Shown: positions 1 through 8,406 of the stretch, piece by piece | Layout of the letters: each line of letters begins with the position of its first letter | Position numbering within the stretch: position 1 is the first letter of the stretch | From: Candidatus Omnitrophota bacterium | Lineage (GTDB): Bacteria; Omnitrophota; Gorgyraeia; Zapsychrales; Fredricksoniimonadaceae | Length of the DNA stretch: 51,332 bases | Assembly (NCBI GenBank): GCA_028865345.1 | Contig: JAGWKL010000012.1 | Location: 1-51,332, forward strand | Direction of reading: 5' to 3' | Position numbers and translations under genes: made by a program | Notes under the pieces: model-generated | The model's input: the letters and a program-made list of their open reading frames with translations, nothing else | What the model was told of the DNA's origin: nothing | Database searches by the model: none

Positions 1-3
1 GAC

Positions 4-819
4 ATGCGATCTATTTTATTGGTACTGTTTCTTATAATTGCTCCCTGTGCCGGCCTTGGGGAAGAAAGGCCTTTGCCGCCGTTTTATAAGACCATCATGG
101 CCATCATGGCCCCTTTGGAATATTCCGGGGTGCCGGTCATGGTCAAGCCGCATGTGTCTTTGAGCGTTGATTTCGGCCGCAGGACATGGACGCTTAACAA
201 CATCCATGAATACGACAGCCGCGGAAACATCATTTTAGCCCAGGGCCGTTTCGGCCTTTGCGCGGAGCTGGCCACCTACCTGTTTGAAAAGATCAGGCCC
301 CTTCTCAACAGCCGCTACGAAGTCAAATTCGCCATGGTCGCTGAACCGGAATTCTTTTCCGCAGACCGTTCCAACCATATCGCCTTGCTGCTGGCGGACA
401 AGGCCCAAGGCCAGATTTATTTGATCGACCCCAGTTTCCATAAATACGCAAGGCTCAAGGACCTTCCTGAATACCGGGTGCTTAATGCTCAGGACACCCT
501 TGCCTTCGTCAAGGACAAATCCCACGATATCACCTTCAGCGTTGACCAGGCCATCCCGCTTTATATCAGGAAGGATTGCCTGCTCTCTTTTTCGGTGACA
601 TCCGTCGACGGGAAATTTGACAAGGACAATTTCATTTTTGTCATCTCCGCCGACCGGCGCGGCAAACCCGGCGGGCATGACATCGTCCTCATCGGACGGC
701 GCAATAAGAAATTCGAGGACCTGGAAGACAGGCCGCGGCTCTACCGCATCCTGACACAGGAGGAGATCGACGTCCTGTTTGGCAAATTAAAGGTGTGGAT
801 CCGTTCTATTGGGCCATGA
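4..819 (+). CDS. Putative secreted protein, transglutaminase/cysteine-protease-like (GLCAEL...NHIALLL...LIDPSFH)
   Basis: ORF with signal-peptide-like N-terminus (MRSILLVLFLIIAPCAG); ordered Cys, His and Asp motifs. Confidence 0.6.
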   Translation: MRSILLVLFLIIAPCAGLGEERPLPPFYKTIMAIMAPLEYSGVPVMVKPHVSLSVDFGRRTWTLNNIHEYDSRGNIILAQGRFGLCAELATYLFEKIRPLLNSRYEVKFAMVAEPEFFSADRSNHIALLLADKAQGQIYLIDPSFHKYARLKDLPEYRVLNAQDTLAFVKDKSHDITFSVDQAIPLYIRKDCLLSFSVTSVDGKFDKDNFIFVISADRRGKPGGHDIVLIGRRNKKFEDLEDRPRLYRILTQEEIDVLFGKLKVWIRSIGP

Positions 820-1315
820 GCCCAAGCTGGGGCGCGGTCACAAGCCAATTCAATACGGCGCCCAGGCGGCCCTTGGGCCCTTGCAGGCTCAAAGAGCAAA
901 GACCGCCTTTTTTTAAATCGATCAGCAGCTCTTTATCGCTCTGTAAAAGGCGGGAGATCATCTGCGTCAAATGAGGCTGGTGGCCGACCAGCAGGATACT
1001 TTCGGACTTCGGGAAACGGCGGCGGAGTTCCTGCAGCAGATCTTCAACAGGGGCCGGCTCCAGCAGGTTGTTGGTCAGATGAATGTCCTTTTTTTTGATC
1101 TTATAAACCTTGGCGATGATTTCGGCGGTCTGGCGGGCCCGTAAAAACGGGCTGGAGATGATGCAGTCGAATTTCAGGCCCAGCACCTGCATGCCGAGGC
1201 CGGCACGGCGCATTTTTTCCTGACCGTCCGCCGTCAAAGGCCGCAGGCTGTCGTCTTTGTATTTGGGATCGCCGTATTGGCCGGCAAGGCCGTGGCGCAG
1301 AAAATAAAGTTCCAT
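806..1315 (-). CDS. sixA: Phosphohistidine phosphatase SixA-like (histidine phosphatase superfamily)
   Basis: MELYFLRHGLAG, SSPFLRARQTAEI and LLVGHQPHL motifs. Confidence 0.85.
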   Translation of the reverse strand: MELYFLRHGLAGQYGDPKYKDDSLRPLTADGQEKMRRAGLGMQVLGLKFDCIISSPFLRARQTAEIIAKVYKIKKKDIHLTNNLLEPAPVEDLLQELRRRFPKSESILLVGHQPHLTQMISRLLQSDKELLIDLKKGGLCSLSLQGPKGRLGAVLNWLVTAPQLGLMAQ

Positions 1316-1378
1316 GGCAAAATCCTCCTGAAACTATTATAATGAAACACCATTGATTGTTGATGACATATTTTATCA

Positions 1379-1453
1379 GGCCGCTTTTGCTGCTATGAAA
1401 ATTAATGAAAGCGGCACTTCGGATCAGTGGTAAAGCTTAGTGGGATTGTTTGG
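1379..1453 (+). repeat. Structured dispersed repeat, copy 1
   Basis: GCCGCTT...AAGCGGC hairpin then ACTTCGGATCAG...TGGTAAAGCTTAGTGG; similar to 26075-26168. Confidence 0.6.
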
Positions 1454-1466
1454 AAGGGAGTTTTTT

Positions 1467-1871
1467 ATGCGTTTTATAGGGATCATGCTTTTGAGTTTGG
1501 GCCTGGCCGGCTGCGCGACGGCGCCGGTCTATAATCCCATGCAGGTGGCCAATCAGCAGGAACTTTTATTGAATGAAAGCGGCCTTAAGGCTGTTGCCAA
1601 CGGCATGACCCTTGATCAGGTCCATCAGATCATGGGCCAGAAACTGATCATAGGCTATCAGTACCAGGCGCCGGATTACAAGCCCCTGACCATCCCCAAT
1701 CCGTATAAGAGCGAAACGATCAAGGGGACGGGGTATTTCATAGAATATTATATTCAGTCCATCGTCCAGCCTGACGGTACCGTAAGCGATGATGAATTGA
1801 TGCCTCTGGTGTTCAAAGACGGCAGGCTTATCGGCCGCGGCTGGCCCCTGGCCAACTCCCTGCGCCCGTAA
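1467..1871 (+). CDS. Small lipoprotein of unknown function
   Basis: Lipobox MRFIGIMLLSLGLAGC; internal start chosen over the 1440 extension. Confidence 0.6.
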   Translation: MRFIGIMLLSLGLAGCATAPVYNPMQVANQQELLLNESGLKAVANGMTLDQVHQIMGQKLIIGYQYQAPDYKPLTIPNPYKSETIKGTGYFIEYYIQSIVQPDGTVSDDELMPLVFKDGRLIGRGWPLANSLRP

Positions 1872-1874
1872 GTC

Positions 1875-2804
1875 ATGAAGAAGGCCTTTTATATTTCCTT
1901 AAAGCCTTTTTTGAACCACGGCGCCTTGCCGCGCCCGACGGACTGGAAGGCTGTTTTTGCCAATGATTTTCCCCTGGAAGTCGAGATCGGTTTCGGCAAC
2001 GGTGAATACCTGGCGGGCTTAAGCGCACAGACCCCCCGGACCAATTTTATAGGCTTCGAGCAGTACTGCGAACGCATCCAGAGGACCTTACGGAAATTAA
2101 GCCGCACAGGACTTGATAATGTGCGGGTATTGCGCTTGGACGCCAGGGCCGGCTTTCAAAGGTATTTGAGCCCGCAGACCGTCTCAAGGGTGCATTGCCT
2201 TTATCCGCCGCCGTGGCCCAAGAAATCGGATGCCAAGCACCGGCTTTTTACGGCGGATTTTTTGAGGCTTATCAACAGCAGGCTGGTGCCGGGGGGTGTT
2301 TTAAAGATCGTGACGGACCATTATCCTTATGTGGATTGGGTCAGGGAAAATATCCGGGACACCGGATTTGCCGTCGGGTTTGAAAAGACAGGCGCGCATC
2401 ACGGCACCAAATTCGAGAAGAAATGGGTGGAAGGCGGCCAGAGCGAATTTTACCAGCTGCTGCTGACCAAGCAGGACCATATGCCTGTCGGCATTACGGA
2501 GGACTCGGTTGTGCAAAGTTATTGTATCGATCATTTTGACCCCGAGCATTTCAGTTTTAAGGACTATTCCCATGAAGGGACCGCGGTGGCGTTCAAGGAA
2601 ATTCTATATGACGCCAAAAAGAAGACGGCCCTGGTCCATGTGATCGCCTGCGACGGGCCCCTCACCCAGAACATCCGCATCGTGATCGCCCATTCCCCCA
2701 AAGGCTGGCGCATCAATTTGGCCGAAGGCACAATGCTGATGCCGACCCTCGCCGTTGCCCGGGCCGTTGAATGCGTTTATGAGGCGGCGAAAAATAGTAA
2801 TTAA
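1875..2804 (+). CDS. trmB: tRNA (guanine-N7)-methyltransferase TrmB with C-terminal extension
   Basis: EIGFGNGEYL, NFIGFEQY, PPPWPKKSDAKHRL motifs. Confidence 0.88.
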   Translation: MKKAFYISLKPFLNHGALPRPTDWKAVFANDFPLEVEIGFGNGEYLAGLSAQTPRTNFIGFEQYCERIQRTLRKLSRTGLDNVRVLRLDARAGFQRYLSPQTVSRVHCLYPPPWPKKSDAKHRLFTADFLRLINSRLVPGGVLKIVTDHYPYVDWVRENIRDTGFAVGFEKTGAHHGTKFEKKWVEGGQSEFYQLLLTKQDHMPVGITEDSVVQSYCIDHFDPEHFSFKDYSHEGTAVAFKEILYDAKKKTALVHVIACDGPLTQNIRIVIAHSPKGWRINLAEGTMLMPTLAVARAVECVYEAAKNSN

Positions 2805-2843
2805 CTGTTGTATCTCCTGCCTTCCTAAAGTATATTGCCAGTT

Positions 2844-3662
2844 ATGCCAAAATTTTCTAAAGTGTTTTTCATTGCCGTCCTGGCGGCCGTCATCATTGCG
2901 CCGGGGCAGGGGTTGGCCTGGCGCCGGCCGTACCATTTAACGGCCCGCACGGCCCTTCTGTGGGACCCCGCGAACAACCATCGTTATTTTGACCTCGGCG
3001 CCGACCGGGAAGTTTATCCGGCTTCAACCACCAAGGTGCTGACAATACTTTTGGCCCTGGAACACCTTTCCTTGGACCAGTATGTGACGGTGCCGGAAAT
3101 CGCAACACGGATGCCGGAAACCAAACTGGGTTTGAGGGCCGGTGAATCCTACCGCGTGCGCGACCTCATTTACGGCATGCTGCTGATGTCGGCCAATGAC
3201 GCGGCCGTGACCCTGGCCCAGGCCGTGGCAGGGTCCCAGGAAAAATTTGTCGACATGATGAACGCCAAGGCCAGGGAACTGGGGGCCTTGCACAGCCATT
3301 TTGCCAATCCCGACGGGCTTCCCTCCAGGGGCCCGCAGTATACGACGGCCGCGGACATGAGCCTGATCTTCACCCAGGCGCTTAAAAATGACTTTTTCCG
3401 CCAGGCGATCACCCATAAATATATGGTCATCTCATCCAGGGCGGGCCGCCGTTTTTTCCTGCGTTCTTTCAACAAAACATTATTTTTCCGCTGGAGGTGG
3501 CATGTGTTCGGCAAAACCGGGTATACTAGAGAAGCGCGGTTTTGCTTTGTCGGTTATATTCCCAGGGGCAGGGACACCCTGGTCATCGCTGTTTACGGTT
3601 GCCGCCACCGGTGGACGGACATGAAATATATCATTGAACATTACGGCCACATCCTGCTTTAA
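2844..3662 (+). CDS. D-alanyl-D-alanine carboxypeptidase (S11 family)
   Basis: STTK (SxxK), SAND (SxN) and GKTGYT (KTG) motifs, signal peptide. Confidence 0.9.
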   Translation: MPKFSKVFFIAVLAAVIIAPGQGLAWRRPYHLTARTALLWDPANNHRYFDLGADREVYPASTTKVLTILLALEHLSLDQYVTVPEIATRMPETKLGLRAGESYRVRDLIYGMLLMSANDAAVTLAQAVAGSQEKFVDMMNAKARELGALHSHFANPDGLPSRGPQYTTAADMSLIFTQALKNDFFRQAITHKYMVISSRAGRRFFLRSFNKTLFFRWRWHVFGKTGYTREARFCFVGYIPRGRDTLVIAVYGCRHRWTDMKYIIEHYGHILL

Positions 3663-3730
3663 AATTTTATTGTTTGTTTTCTAAATTCATGTAGTATAAA
3701 AGCATTCATTTATCCCTTAAGGAGGATCGT

Positions 3731-4531
3731 ATGGACAATAAAAATAACGTCATTGTTATTCTGTTGGTCGTCTTAATCGTCATCGTTTCCGTGGTCGGCA
3801 TCCAGGGGGCGATTAAAGGCTCCCTGCAGAATGCCCTGGTCCCGTTGGACCAAAAGCTCGGTGTCATTCAGAGTTCCGAAAGGGACATTGAAAATAAACT
3901 CGACGGCCTGGAGAGGCAGTTGAGCCTGGTGAGCAGCAAGGTTGACTCCATCCATACTGTCGCGCCCCAGCAGCCCCAATTCCAGCCGCCCCCGGAGGAC
4001 ATGAACAAGGTTTACAATATCCCCGTCGGCACCTCCGCCGTCCTCGGCAACAAGAACGCTCCGGTGACGATCACGGAATTTTCCGATTTCCAATGCCCGT
4101 TTTGCGCCCGGTTTTATCCGCTCGTCAAAGAGGTCCTGGCCGCTTATCCTGGCAAGGTCAGGGTGGTCATCAAGAATTTCCCGCTGCCGTTTCACCCTAA
4201 CGCCCGTCCGGCCGCCAAGCTGGCCATGGCCGCCAGGCTGCAGGGCAAGTTTCAGGGGATGATGGAGTCCCTGCTGGCCAACGGCGGGGATGTTTCCGAT
4301 GCCAAGATCAAGGAATATGCCCAGAATTTAGGGTTGAATTATAATAAATTGATGGCTGATTATAAAAACCAGGATGCCCGGTGGGAAAAGGTGATCCAGG
4401 ACGATATGAAGCTGGGCCAAGAGGTGGATGTGCGCGGCACGCCGACATTTTATCTTAACGGCCGCAAAACCAATGCCCGGGACATCAACAGCCTTAAAGA
4501 GCAGATCGATCCGCTCCTCAAGGGAAAATAA
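3731..4531 (+). CDS. Membrane-anchored DsbA-like thioredoxin-fold oxidoreductase
   Basis: FSDFQCPFCARFYP (CxxC) and cis-Pro region VRGTPTFYLNGR; N-terminal TM. Confidence 0.88.
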   Translation: MDNKNNVIVILLVVLIVIVSVVGIQGAIKGSLQNALVPLDQKLGVIQSSERDIENKLDGLERQLSLVSSKVDSIHTVAPQQPQFQPPPEDMNKVYNIPVGTSAVLGNKNAPVTITEFSDFQCPFCARFYPLVKEVLAAYPGKVRVVIKNFPLPFHPNARPAAKLAMAARLQGKFQGMMESLLANGGDVSDAKIKEYAQNLGLNYNKLMADYKNQDARWEKVIQDDMKLGQEVDVRGTPTFYLNGRKTNARDINSLKEQIDPLLKGK

Positions 4532-4550
4532 CGGCAGTCCGGGATAATGA

Positions 4551-4587
4551 AAAGAGGGGACGCTTGATCCAGCGTCCCCTCTTTTTC
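4551..4587 (+). terminator. Intrinsic terminator after dsbA-like gene
   Basis: AGAGGGGACGCT-tgatcc-AGCGTCCCCTCTTTTT. Confidence 0.92.
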
Positions 4588-4590
4588 TCT

Positions 4591-4618
4591 TTGCAAAGAC
4601 GGGGATTTAGTGTATATT
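4591..4618 (+). promoter_or_regulatory. Sigma70-like promoter for bL27-like gene
   Basis: TTGCAA-16 bp-TATATT. Confidence 0.6.
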
Positions 4619-4658
4619 GTACGCTCCATAACGGGGTATTTACAGGAGGTTTGAATCT

Positions 4659-4910
4659 ATGGGTGGTCGTGTAGGAGGAATTACAAGCAAATATTATTAT
4701 GAGACCGCAGGCATCAAGGTCACCGGCGGCCAGAAGGTCAAGTCCGGGACCATTTTGACCCGTCAGGGCAATCAGTGGAAACCCGGCCTGAACGTGATCG
4801 GCCGTAGTTCGTTGACGGCCGCCTGCGATGGCGAAGTTTATTTCACCCGCCGCAAAAACAGTTACAACAAAGTCATCACGCTCATTAATATCAAGCCTTC
4901 AAATTCATAA
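4659..4910 (+). CDS. Divergent bL27-like ribosomal protein
   Basis: GIKVTGGQKVKSGTILTRQGNQWKPGLNVIGRSSLTAACDGEVYF aligns by eye to the bL27 core. Confidence 0.75.
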   Translation: MGGRVGGITSKYYYETAGIKVTGGQKVKSGTILTRQGNQWKPGLNVIGRSSLTAACDGEVYFTRRKNSYNKVITLINIKPSNS

Positions 4911-4921
4911 GGCCATAGCTT

Positions 4922-6751
4922 ATGTGTGGTATTGTGGGGTATGTTGGGAATAAGGACGCCCTGCCCATATTGCTCGAGAGCCTCAAAAAGCTTGAGTATC
5001 GGGGATATGATTCCAGCGGTGTGGGCCTTTTAGGCCATGAGGCGCGCCTCATCGTCCATAAGTCCAAGGGTAAGATCCGCAATCTTGAAGAGCTTTTGGC
5101 AAGCCAAAAGCTGCCCTTTGCCCCCGCAGGGATCTCCCATACGCGTTGGGCCACCCACGGCTTTCCTTCCGACATCAACGCCCATCCGCACACCGATAGC
5201 AGGCATACCATCGCCGTCGTCCATAACGGCATCATCGAAAATTACCAGGACCTTAAGGCCGTATTAAGGAAAAAAGGCTGTAAATTCGCTTCCGAAACGG
5301 ATTCCGAGGTCATTCCGCAGCTGATCGCGCATTTTTATAAAGGAGACCTGCCTGCCGCCGTGCGGCAGGCGATCGCCAAATTGAAAGGGACCTTTGCCTT
5401 AGGGGTCATCAGCCGCGACCATCCGGACGTGATCGTCGCCGCGCGGGTGGGCTCTCCGCTGGTCGTCGGCATCGGCAGGCATGAAAATTTTATCGCCTCG
5501 GATGTGCCCGCTATTTTGGATTTTACCCGCCGGGTCATTTATCTAAAAGACGGGCAGATGGCCGTCCTGACTAAGGAGAAGGTCGAAGTTTACGGCTTTG
5601 ACGGGAAGAAAGTCACGCCTGCCGTCGATACCGTGGCCTTCAATGTGACTGTCGCACGCAAGGATTCTTTCGCGCATTTTATGCTCAAGGAGATCCACGA
5701 GCAGCCCGGCGTGCTCGAGCAGATGTTGAACCTTCGCCTGAAGAACAAGCAGCTGACCCTGGAAGGATTGGGGATTTCCGACGATGTTTTAAAGCGCACG
5801 CGCAAGGTGATGATCGTCGCCTGCGGGACCGCGTATCATGCGGGTTTGGTGGGTAAATACGCGATCGAGGCCATGGCCCGCCTGCCCGTCGAGACAGATA
5901 CGTCCAGTGAATTCCGTTACCGTAATCCCATCATCGACAAGCATACTCTGATCGTTGCGGTCAGCCAGTCGGGGGAGACGGCTGATACCCTGGCGGCGGT
6001 GCGGGAAGCGCGTTCTAAGGGTGCACGGGTCATCGCCATTTGCAATGTGGTGGGTTCGTCCCTGGCCCGGGAAGCCGACGGGATCCTGTATACCTATGCC
6101 GGTCAGGAAATAGGCGTTGCCTCCACCAAGGCCTATACCGCCCAGCTCATGATGTTTTATCTGCTGGCCTTGAAATTGGCGCAGGTGCGCAAAAGCATGC
6201 CGCCCAAAGAATTGAAAAGCCTGGCCGGCCATCTGCTTCGCATCCCGGCGTTGTATAAAAGCATCCTTAAAAATATTGCCCATGTCCGGAAAGTGGCGGA
6301 AGCCAATTCGCACTTCGGCTGTTTTCTTTTTTTGGGCCGGCATGTCAATTATCCTTCCGCCCTGGAAGGGGCCCTCAAACTCAAGGAAATTTCCTATATC
6401 CCCGCCGAAGGTTACGCGGCCGGCGAGATGAAACACGGGCCCATCGCCCTCATCGACGAGTACCGGGCGGTCGTCTGCATCAATCCCGCCTCCCACGTCC
6501 ATGAGAAAATGTTTTCCAACATCCAGGAGATCAAGGCCAGGCGCGGCAATATCATCGCCATCGCAACCCAGGGCGATAAAGATATCCGGGCCCATGCCCA
6601 TTATGTCATCGAGGTGCCCAAGACCCCGGAGCTTTTAAGCCCGCTGTTGACGGCACTGCCTTTGCAGATGCTGGCCTATTTCATCGCGGTCAAACGCGGT
6701 TGCGACGTGGACCAGCCGCGTAATTTGGCCAAGTCGGTCACCGTCGAATAA
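4922..6751 (+). CDS. glmS: Glutamine--fructose-6-phosphate aminotransferase
   Basis: MCGIVGYVG N-terminal Ntn domain, SIS domains (SQSGETADTLAA), C-terminal DQPRNLAKSVTVE. Confidence 0.98.
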   Translation: MCGIVGYVGNKDALPILLESLKKLEYRGYDSSGVGLLGHEARLIVHKSKGKIRNLEELLASQKLPFAPAGISHTRWATHGFPSDINAHPHTDSRHTIAVVHNGIIENYQDLKAVLRKKGCKFASETDSEVIPQLIAHFYKGDLPAAVRQAIAKLKGTFALGVISRDHPDVIVAARVGSPLVVGIGRHENFIASDVPAILDFTRRVIYLKDGQMAVLTKEKVEVYGFDGKKVTPAVDTVAFNVTVARKDSFAHFMLKEIHEQPGVLEQMLNLRLKNKQLTLEGLGISDDVLKRTRKVMIVACGTAYHAGLVGKYAIEAMARLPVETDTSSEFRYRNPIIDKHTLIVAVSQSGETADTLAAVREARSKGARVIAICNVVGSSLAREADGILYTYAGQEIGVASTKAYTAQLMMFYLLALKLAQVRKSMPPKELKSLAGHLLRIPALYKSILKNIAHVRKVAEANSHFGCFLFLGRHVNYPSALEGALKLKEISYIPAEGYAAGEMKHGPIALIDEYRAVVCINPASHVHEKMFSNIQEIKARRGNIIAIATQGDKDIRAHAHYVIEVPKTPELLSPLLTALPLQMLAYFIAVKRGCDVDQPRNLAKSVTVE

Positions 6752-6756
6752 AAGAG

Positions 6757-7440
6757 ATGCTTTATATCGTCTCCACCCCCATCGGCAATCTTAAAGACAT
6801 TACTTTTCGGGCGATAGAGACCTTAAGGTCCGTGGACCTGATCGCCGCGGAGGACACCCGCCATACCAAAATACTTCTTGAGGCTTACCAGATCCAAAGG
6901 CCGCTGACCTCTTTTTTTGAGCACAACCAGCTTAAAAAGACTGAGGGTCTGCTTGAACTTTTAAAGGCAGGCAAAAGCGTGGCCCTGGTCACCGACGCGG
7001 GCACCCCCGGCATCAGCGACCCCGGCTTTCTTTTGGTCAGGCGCGCCATGGAAAACAATGTCCCTGTGAGCGTCATTCCCGGGGCCAGCGCCTGCCTCAC
7101 AGCCCTGACAGCGTCGGGCCTGCCGGCCCACCGTTTTTTGTTTGAAGGGTTTTTGCCCATCAAAAGCGGGGCGCGGCGCCATAAGCTTGAATCTCTGAAG
7201 GGATTTAAAGGCACGCTCATTTTTTATGAATCCCCGCACCGCCTGTTGAAGACCTTAAAAGACATGCAGGATGTTTGGGAAGATCCCGTGATCGTGGTGG
7301 CCCGCGAGCTGACCAAGAAGTTTGAGGAAGTGCTTCGGGACAAGACCAGCCGGTTGATGGAGCACTTCCGGCTCCATGCGCCTAAGGGTGAATTCGTTTT
7401 ACTGAGGAACGAAGACGAGGACGGGTCTTTACATACATGA
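6757..7440 (+). CDS. rsmI: 16S rRNA (cytidine1402-2'-O)-methyltransferase
   Basis: LYIVSTPIGNLKDITFRAIE, AEDTRHT, TDAGTPGISDPG motifs. Confidence 0.95.
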   Translation: MLYIVSTPIGNLKDITFRAIETLRSVDLIAAEDTRHTKILLEAYQIQRPLTSFFEHNQLKKTEGLLELLKAGKSVALVTDAGTPGISDPGFLLVRRAMENNVPVSVIPGASACLTALTASGLPAHRFLFEGFLPIKSGARRHKLESLKGFKGTLIFYESPHRLLKTLKDMQDVWEDPVIVVARELTKKFEEVLRDKTSRLMEHFRLHAPKGEFVLLRNEDEDGSLHT

Positions 7441-7866
7441 ACCCGGATTGCCGGGGATGTTGCTGCTGCATCCTTGCCCGGCGGGACAGGCCCCTTCTAA
7501 ATTTCCGCATTTATTTCCGCAGTTGTCATTGCCGCAATTAAGGGTCGCTGAACAGGGTTTGACCGGCATGCATGTGGCGTTGATCGATGTCCAGCTGGTT
7601 CCGGAAGAAACAAATATCGTCTGGGCTTCGGTATCAAAAAACATCAGCCCCGCCGGACAGGGAGGCAGATTGTCGGCGGGCTCAAAAGAGCAGTGGTACT
7701 GGGCTTGAACGGCGCTAAGGCTGGATGCGGCCAGCTGCAAGGAATTGGTATGGATTTTATTGTAATTGCCGGAGGGCGCCGGATAATAGGTGGTCAGGGT
7801 TTGGGTGGCGGCCAGCAAGGGCGCGGCCCCAAGCGCACAGAAAAAGGCGAGGACTAACACCCGCAA
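7429..7866 (-). CDS. Secreted Cys-rich protein with TTYYPAPSGNYNKI motif; probable TTG start
   Basis: Signal-peptide-like start, conserved-looking motif, CGNDNCGNKCGN Cys-rich tail; TTG at 7866 lies just after upstream stop. Confidence 0.6.
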   Translation of the reverse strand: MRVLVLAFFCALGAAPLLAATQTLTTYYPAPSGNYNKIHTNSLQLAASSLSAVQAQYHCSFEPADNLPPCPAGLMFFDTEAQTIFVSSGTSWTSINATCMPVKPCSATLNCGNDNCGNKCGNLEGACPAGQGCSSNIPGNPGSCM

Positions 7867-7867
7867 G

Positions 7868-8158
7868 CTACATATTGTTGGTAACGGCGTTGTCTTTCGG
7901 ATTATTTTCGGCTCCTTGGTTATCAGTTGCAGCGCCGCCATCGGATGGGTTTTCGTCCGCTGCATTGTCGTCAGCGCTGACAATATCGGCGGGGTTGTTC
8001 TCCGTGGCGGCCCCCGCGTCAGCCGGGTTTGCGTCCATAGAATTATCGGTGGTGATGCCGGAATCCGCCGCAGCGTTGTCCTGGGCATGTGTCATAACAG
8101 GACTCAACGAGAGGAAGGCAAGGCTTAAGGAAAAAATAAAAAGGGCGTAAAATTTCAT
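7868..8158 (-). CDS. Small secreted Asp/Asn/Ala-rich low-complexity protein
   Basis: MKFYALFIFSLSLAFLSLSPVMTHAQ signal peptide then DNAAADSGITTDN... low complexity. Confidence 0.6.
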   Translation of the reverse strand: MKFYALFIFSLSLAFLSLSPVMTHAQDNAAADSGITTDNSMDANPADAGAATENNPADIVSADDNAADENPSDGGAATDNQGAENNPKDNAVTNNM

Positions 8159-8224
8159 TTCAAAGGGATTATAAATCAAAGAAATCGGCGAATCAATGGT
8201 AAAAATGACCGCGCGCCATCGGCC

Positions 8225-8253
8225 TTGACACGCCTTCAAACAGATGGTATAGT
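8225..8253 (+). promoter_or_regulatory. Sigma70-like promoter of pyr cluster
   Basis: TTGACA-17 bp-TATAGT. Confidence 0.85.
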
Positions 8254-8271
8254 TGAAAAAATTTAAGCATT

Positions 8272-8312
8272 GCCTTTAATCCGGTTCTGTGAGGCTGGAA
8301 AGGGAGTCATGA
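8272..8312 (+). promoter_or_regulatory. PyrR-binding loop (anti-antiterminator)
   Basis: CCTTTAATCCGGTTCTGTGAGGCTGGAAAGG resembles the pyr mRNA PyrR-site consensus. Confidence 0.85.
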
Positions 8313-8341
8313 ATATTTTATCGGTCATCTTCGTTTTACGT

Positions 8342-8378
8342 CCCGTCTTCTTTCTAATGGAAAGCAGGCGGGTTTTTT
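8342..8378 (+). terminator. pyr attenuator terminator
   Basis: CCCGTCTTCTTTC-taat-GGAAAGCAGGCGGG followed by TTTTTT. Confidence 0.88.
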
Positions 8379-8406
8379 GTTTGATTGCGATTCGATCGGA
8401 GGGACA

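Noticed and set aside
4911-4921. glmS ribozyme
   Set aside because: Only 11 nt between bL27-like stop and glmS start; no room for the ribozyme
5789-6601. 270-aa minus-strand ORF antisense to glmS
   Set aside because: Antisense frame of a confident housekeeping gene; no domain recognisable
7448-8150. Plus-strand ORFs opposite the secreted pair
   Set aside because: No signal, SD or domain; minus-strand genes have signal peptides and coupling
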